A stretch of 9,783 bases of DNA, taken from contig JAISEW010000005.1 in assembly GCA_031263945.1 (NCBI GenBank), forward strand, positions 1 through 9,783, in the 5' to 3' direction. The notes beneath the pieces were generated by a model, which was not told the origin of the DNA, did no database searches, and saw nothing but the letters and a program-made list of their open reading frames with translations. This DNA comes from Gracilibacteraceae bacterium. GTDB lineage: Bacteria > Bacillota > Desulfitobacteriia > Desulfitobacteriales > Syntrophobotulaceae. This document shows, one piece after another, positions 6,222-9,783 of this stretch (its first letter is position 1; the number at the start of each line of letters is the position of its first letter). Position numbers and translations under genes: made by a program.

Positions 6222-7468
6222 ATATCCTGGTGGTCGGCGGCGGCGGGCGCGAACACGCCTTAGCCTGGAAAATAGCGGCCAGCCCTCTTTGCCGCCGGCT
6301 GTACGTCGCTCCCGGCAACGGCGGCACGGCGGAATGGAATGTGCCGATCGCCGCCGGGGATATTCCCGCGCTGACGGAATTCGCTCTCCGGCAAAAAATG
6401 GATCTGACCGTGATCGGACCGGAGGAACCGCTGACTTTGGGGCTGGCCGACGCCCTGCGCGCGGAAAACCTGGCCGTGTTCGGGCCGGGGCGTCTGGCGG
6501 CGCGGCTGGAGGGCAGCAAAGCTTTTGCCAAGGAAGTCATGGCGGCGGCCGGAGTGCCGACGGCGGCGAGCCGCGTTTTTACGGAGCAGGCCGCCGCCCT
6601 CGCTTATATCGACGAGACCGGCGCCCCCATCGTCGTCAAGGCGGACGGTCTGGCCGCCGGCAAAGGCGTGATCGTGGCCCGGACGCGGGCGGAGGCGCGG
6701 CAGGCTGTGCAGAGCGTCATGGGCGGCGCTTTCGGGGCGGCCGGGGCCCGGATCTTGATCGAGGAATGCCTGACCGGCCGGGAAGTCAGTTTGCTCTGTT
6801 TTTGCGACGGGGAAACAGCGCGGCCGATGACGGCCGTGCAGGATCACAAGCGGGCCCGCGACGGCGACGAAGGGCCGAATACCGGCGGCATGGGCGTTTG
6901 CGCGCCGCCGCCTTTCTGGACGCCGGCGCTGGAAGCGGAAGCGATGGAAAAGGTGGTCCGGCCGACGCTCCGGGAAATGAAGCGGCGCGGCGCCCCTTTC
7001 ACGGGAACGCTTTTTGTCGGCCTGATGCTGACCGCGGCCGGACTGCGGGTATTGGAATATAACGTCCGTTTTGGCGATCCGGAGACCCAGGCCCTGATGC
7101 TGCTCCTGCAATCGGATATCGTGCCGCTTCTCGCGGCCTGCGCCCGCGGCGGCTTGAAAATGCTGGAAGCGCTCTGGCGGCCGGAGGCGGCGGTCTGCGT
7201 CGTCATGGCGGCGCCGGGCTATCCGGGCCCTTATCCCAGCGATATCCCCCTCACGCTGCCGCGGGAAATACCGGAAGACGCGGCTGTTTTTCACGCGGGC
7301 ACGACCTGGCGGGAGGGCGCTCTCCTGAGCGCGGGCGGCCGCGTTCTCGGCGTCACGGCCCGGGGGCCCGATCTGGCGGCGGCCCGGGCCAGGGCCTACG
7401 CCCTGATGGAGCAGATCGGTTTTCCCGGCGCCCATTTTCGCCGGGATATTGCCGGAAATCCGCGATGA
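6218..7468 (+). CDS. purD: Phosphoribosylamine-glycine ligase (GAR synthetase)
   Basis: This enzyme joins phosphoribosylamine and glycine using ATP, the second step of de novo purine synthesis. At 416 aa it is the usual length. The N-terminal domain starts with VVGGGGREHAL and has APGNGG near 31 and GPEEPL near 68. The ATP-grasp region runs from LEGSKAFAKE (97-106) through VVKADGLAAGKGV and HKRARDGDEGPNTGGMG (210-226) to the signature RFGDPETQ (284-291). The remaining ~120 residues are the C-terminal GARS domain. GGAGGT (6206-6211) is six bases before the ATG, inside the end of the cyclohydrolase gene. Four-base ATGA overlaps link it to genes on both sides, implying translational coupling of the whole block. 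Confidence 0.97.
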   Translation: MNILVVGGGGREHALAWKIAASPLCRRLYVAPGNGGTAEWNVPIAAGDIPALTEFALRQKMDLTVIGPEEPLTLGLADALRAENLAVFGPGRLAARLEGSKAFAKEVMAAAGVPTAASRVFTEQAAALAYIDETGAPIVVKADGLAAGKGVIVARTRAEARQAVQSVMGGAFGAAGARILIEECLTGREVSLLCFCDGETARPMTAVQDHKRARDGDEGPNTGGMGVCAPPPFWTPALEAEAMEKVVRPTLREMKRRGAPFTGTLFVGLMLTAAGLRVLEYNVRFGDPETQALMLLLQSDIVPLLAACARGGLKMLEALWRPEAAVCVVMAAPGYPGPYPSDIPLTLPREIPEDAAVFHAGTTWREGALLSAGGRVLGVTARGPDLAAARARAYALMEQIGFPGAHFRRDIAGNPR

Positions 7469-8523
7469 AAAAAATATTGGCTGTCGACGACAATATCGCC
7501 AACCTGAAACAGATCTCCGCCGTGCTGAGCAATGAATTTGACGTGATGCTGGCGGATTCCGGGGCGATGGCCCTGCGTCTCGCCGGCGCGGAACAGCCGG
7601 ATCTCGTTTTACTCGACGTGCAAATGCCGGAGATGGACGGTCTGGAAACGCTGACCCGCCTGAAAAAGGACGCCGTCCTCCGTCATATCCCCGTTATTTT
7701 CCTCACGGGGCTCAACGACGCGGAGACCGAAGTCCGGGCACTGGCGCTGGGCGCGATGGATTTTGTCGCCAAGCCGTTCGACCCGGAGATCCTCCGGCAC
7801 CGGATCAGGCTGCAATTGCAGTATGCCGAATACCAGCTTTCGCTGGAAAAAACGGTGAGGGATCTGGAATATAACATCGTCGTTTCTTTTGCCGAGCTGA
7901 TCGAGTGCAAGGATGAAAACGTGGGCGGCCACATCATGCGCACGGGTCAATATGTCGGACTGCTGGCCCGCCGCCTTCTGGCGGACGGCTGTTACGGCGC
8001 CCGGCTGACGGAGCGCAACGCGGAGATGATGATCCACGCGGCTCCTTTTCATGATATCGGCAAAATAGGGGTCAGCGATGTCTTGCTCCTGAAACCGGGC
8101 GAGCTGACCGACGACGAGTTCCGGGCGGTCATGCGGCACACGACCATAGGCGCGCGGGTGATAGACACGATTTACCGCCGGACGCCGACGATGGATTTTC
8201 TGCCGATGGCGCGGCAGATGGCCGAATCGCATCATGAAAAATGGAACGGCGCCGGATATCCCGCCGGTCTGCGCGGGGAGGAGATCCCTCTTTGCTGCCG
8301 CATCCTCGCGGTCGCCAATGTGTACGATTCCTGCGTGACCAGCCGCAAGCACCGGCCGGCCATGAGCCACGCCGAGGTATGCGCCCTGATCGCGGCGGGC
8401 GGCGGCGTCGATTTCGATCCCCGGGTGGTGGCGGCTTTCCAGGCGGTCGCCGATCAGTTTGAAAAAATCGACAAACAATTTGAGCCTATCATCAACGAGC
8501 TGGAATGGAGTTTACTGCCGTGA
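7465..8523 (+). CDS. REC-HD-GYP response regulator, first of a tandem pair, with an altered metal-site residue
   Basis: The protein is 352 aa. The receiver domain spans about 1-120: D8, D9, phospho-acceptor D51 in LLDVQMP, T81, K103. A helical linker (~120-145) leads to an HD-GYP domain, whose usual role is hydrolysis of cyclic di-GMP. Seen there are GGHIMRTG (154-161), HDIGK (196-200), H225, the HH pair 256-257 and GYP (264-266). The metal-binding Asp expected in the V-A-D-V-Y-D-A-L motif is Asn here: AVANVYDS, N285. The following stretch is also unusual (CVTSRKHRP instead of ALTSxRPY). Activity may therefore be reduced or changed, even though most of the site is kept. No DNA-binding domain is present. 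It overlaps purD by ATGA and the next regulator by about four bases. No sensor kinase is in the window. Confidence 0.93.
   Translation: MKKILAVDDNIANLKQISAVLSNEFDVMLADSGAMALRLAGAEQPDLVLLDVQMPEMDGLETLTRLKKDAVLRHIPVIFLTGLNDAETEVRALALGAMDFVAKPFDPEILRHRIRLQLQYAEYQLSLEKTVRDLEYNIVVSFAELIECKDENVGGHIMRTGQYVGLLARRLLADGCYGARLTERNAEMMIHAAPFHDIGKIGVSDVLLLKPGELTDDEFRAVMRHTTIGARVIDTIYRRTPTMDFLPMARQMAESHHEKWNGAGYPAGLRGEEIPLCCRILAVANVYDSCVTSRKHRPAMSHAEVCALIAAGGGVDFDPRVVAAFQAVADQFEKIDKQFEPIINELEWSLLP
8507..8510 (+). promoter_or_regulatory. Shine-Dalgarno site that favours GTG 8520 as the start of the second regulator
   Basis: GGAG lies nine bases before GTG 8520 and overlaps the alternative ATG at 8505. A start at 8520 makes the protein begin MRKILVVDDN, like its neighbour's MKKILAVDDN. 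It also gives the same 4-bp stop/start overlap seen at the other junctions of this block. Confidence 0.6.
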
Positions 8524-9533
8524 GGAAAATCCTTGTGGTTGACGACAATAAAACCACGCTGCGCGTGATCAACGCCCAGCTCTCGAACGACTACTACGTA
8601 GCGCTGGCGGCTTCCGGCGAGCAGGCGCTGCAGATCTGCGCGGCGGGAAAACCGGATTTGATCTTGCTGGATGTTTTCATGCCCGGCATGGACGGATTTG
8701 AGACGCTGCGGCAAATCAGGGCGAACACTCAGTTTATCGGGATCCCGGTCATTTTCCTCACCGGCAGCAGCGAGACCGGGGTGGAGGTAAAGGGCCTTTC
8801 GCTGGGGGCCAGGGATTTTCTGACCAAACCGGTGGAAAAGAGCGTCCTCATCCACCGCATCGACCTGCATCTGCGTTTTGCCGCCTATCAGGCGCGGCTG
8901 GAAAAAATGGTGCGGGAACTCTCGGACAGCATCGCGATCTCGTTCGCGGAAATGATCGAGTACCGGGATGAGAGCACCGGCGGGCATGTGACGCGCACGG
9001 GCCGCTTGGTCCGGCTGCTCGGCAATAAACTGATCGAGACGGAGGCTTTCGGCGATGAACTCACCCCGGCCGAACTGGATATGATGGTGCGGGCCGCGCC
9101 TTTGCACGATATCGGTAAAATAGCCATCAGCGACCGCATCCTGCTGAAACCGGACCGGCTGGACGATGAGGAATTCGCCGTCATGAAGCGGCACGCGCCT
9201 ATAGGGGCCAGCATCTTGCAAAATATGTACCGGCGGATGCCGACCCAGCGCTGCCTTTACTACGCCAGCCTGATCGCCGCTTCTCACCATGAGCGTTACG
9301 ACGGCAAGGGATATCCCTCGGGGCTGGCGGGAAAAGATATCCCGCTCTGCGGGCGCGTTATGGCCGTGGCGGACGTTTATGACGCTTTGACCGACGACCG
9401 GGTGTACCGGCGGGGCATCGACCGCGCCGAGGCTTTCAATATTATTATGGAAGGCCGGGGGACGAATTTCGACCCCCTGATCGTTGACGCCTTCGCGGCG
9501 CTGCGCCAAGATTTGGCGAACAAAGACTTGTAA
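8520..9533 (+). CDS. REC-HD-GYP response regulator, second of a tandem pair, intact motifs
   Basis: With GTG 8520 as start the protein is 337 aa; ATG 8505 would add five residues. The receiver domain has D8, D9, phospho-acceptor D51 (LLDVFMP), T81 and K103. The HD-GYP domain is canonical: STGGHVTRTG (152-161), HDIGK (196-200), H225, HH (256-257), GYP (264-266) and AVADVYDAL with D285. It is predicted to be a phosphorylation-controlled cyclic di-GMP phosphodiesterase in the cytoplasm. It aligns with the preceding regulator without a gap through at least residue ~296, so the pair came from a tandem duplication. The partner has N285 where this one has D285. No output DNA-binding domain is present. 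Its stop is two bases from the stop of the convergent gene, leaving no room for a separate terminator. Confidence 0.95.
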   Translation: MRKILVVDDNKTTLRVINAQLSNDYYVALAASGEQALQICAAGKPDLILLDVFMPGMDGFETLRQIRANTQFIGIPVIFLTGSSETGVEVKGLSLGARDFLTKPVEKSVLIHRIDLHLRFAAYQARLEKMVRELSDSIAISFAEMIEYRDESTGGHVTRTGRLVRLLGNKLIETEAFGDELTPAELDMMVRAAPLHDIGKIAISDRILLKPDRLDDEEFAVMKRHAPIGASILQNMYRRMPTQRCLYYASLIAASHHERYDGKGYPSGLAGKDIPLCGRVMAVADVYDALTDDRVYRRGIDRAEAFNIIMEGRGTNFDPLIVDAFAALRQDLANKDL

Positions 9534-9535
9534 GG

Positions 9536-9783
9536 TTACAGTTCGTATTTCCGAAAAACCATTAGGCCGAGGGCGGTGGACAAAAGCATGATCGCCAGCG
9601 CGTTTATCACAATGCCCGCTGTCAAGTCCGCCGAAAAACCCGCCCCGGAAACGATCGCCGCCATCCCGTGAACAGAGCGCTGAAGGCCCGCTTCGATCAG
9701 TTGCCCGGCGGCAGCCGAAAAACCGCCGATATTTCTTAACGCGGACGCCAATGTTTCACTGAGCAGTACATAAAAAAGCGCAA
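9536..9783 (-). CDS. C-terminal end of a membrane protein, probably an ABC-2-type permease; 5' end outside window
   Basis: The frame is open from the window edge to TAA at 9538-9536, giving about 82 residues with the N-terminus missing. A TTG at 9751 could be mistaken for a start but is internal. The last ~25 residues form a hydrophobic helix (IVINALAIMLLSTALGLMVF) ending in the charged tail RKYEL. That resembles the end of ABC-2 or similar permeases, which often finish with a helix and an FRRxEL-like tail. A segment near the window edge (ALFYVLLSETLASAL) may be another helix. The family assignment rests on this resemblance only. Confidence 0.5.
   Translation of the reverse strand, partial: ALFYVLLSETLASALRNIGGFSAAAGQLIEAGLQRSVHGMAAIVSGAGFSADLTAGIVINALAIMLLSTALGLMVFRKYEL

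Noticed and set aside
6260..7435. 391-codon minus-strand ORF opposite purD
   Set aside because: purD is certain by its motifs. The antisense frame is Arg/Gln/His-rich, as expected of GC-rich shadow frames.
8454..9509. 351-codon minus-strand ORF opposite the second response regulator
   Set aside because: It is a shadow of a clearly recognised gene; its composition (Arg, His, Gln, Asp) shows no domain pattern.

Overview
This window looks like a piece of a GC-rich bacterial chromosome, probably from a Bacillota-type anaerobe; I hold that assignment with low confidence. It rests on strong Shine-Dalgarno sites (for example AGGAGGT at 4298-4304), a lipobox-bearing lipoprotein and REC-HD-GYP response regulators of a type common in clostridia and Negativicutes. 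From about 1345 onward the DNA is very GC-rich and dense with housekeeping genes on the + strand. The first ~1.2 kb is visibly more AT-rich and holds accessory genes, so an acquired segment probably abuts the core chromosome between about 1150 and 1345.

Layout. (i) 1-1151: the 3' end of a NADAR-family N-glycosidase gene on +. Facing it on the minus strand is a type II toxin-antitoxin operon: a RelB/DinJ-like antitoxin, then a PIN-domain toxin, then a possible 48-codon small ORF. The operon has a clear promoter, with an inverted repeat that is a likely autoregulatory operator. (ii) 1345-4235: a membrane-anchored Gly/Ala/Pro/Thr-rich low-complexity protein whose end overlaps hom (homoserine dehydrogenase), then thrB (homoserine kinase). 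The last two are consecutive steps from aspartate semialdehyde toward threonine. (iii) 4311-5486: a predicted lipoprotein of unknown function, followed by a 15-bp perfect hairpin. (iv) 5628-9533: a tightly coupled four-gene block consisting of a stand-alone IMP cyclohydrolase (the N-terminal half of PurH only), purD, and two tandem REC-HD-GYP response regulators. Each junction is a 4-bp ATGA or GTGA overlap. (v) 9536-9783: the C-terminal end of a membrane protein, probably a transporter permease, on the minus strand and converging on the regulator block.

The points most worth following are three. The metal-ligand Asp of the HD-GYP motif is replaced by Asn in the first of the two otherwise co-linear regulators. 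Those c-di-GMP-type regulators appear translationally coupled to purine biosynthesis genes. The PurH homologue lacks its transformylase domain. I did not find an obviously new multi-gene defence or mobile system. The NADAR/toxin-antitoxin island at the left edge is the likeliest place for one, and it is cut off by the window.
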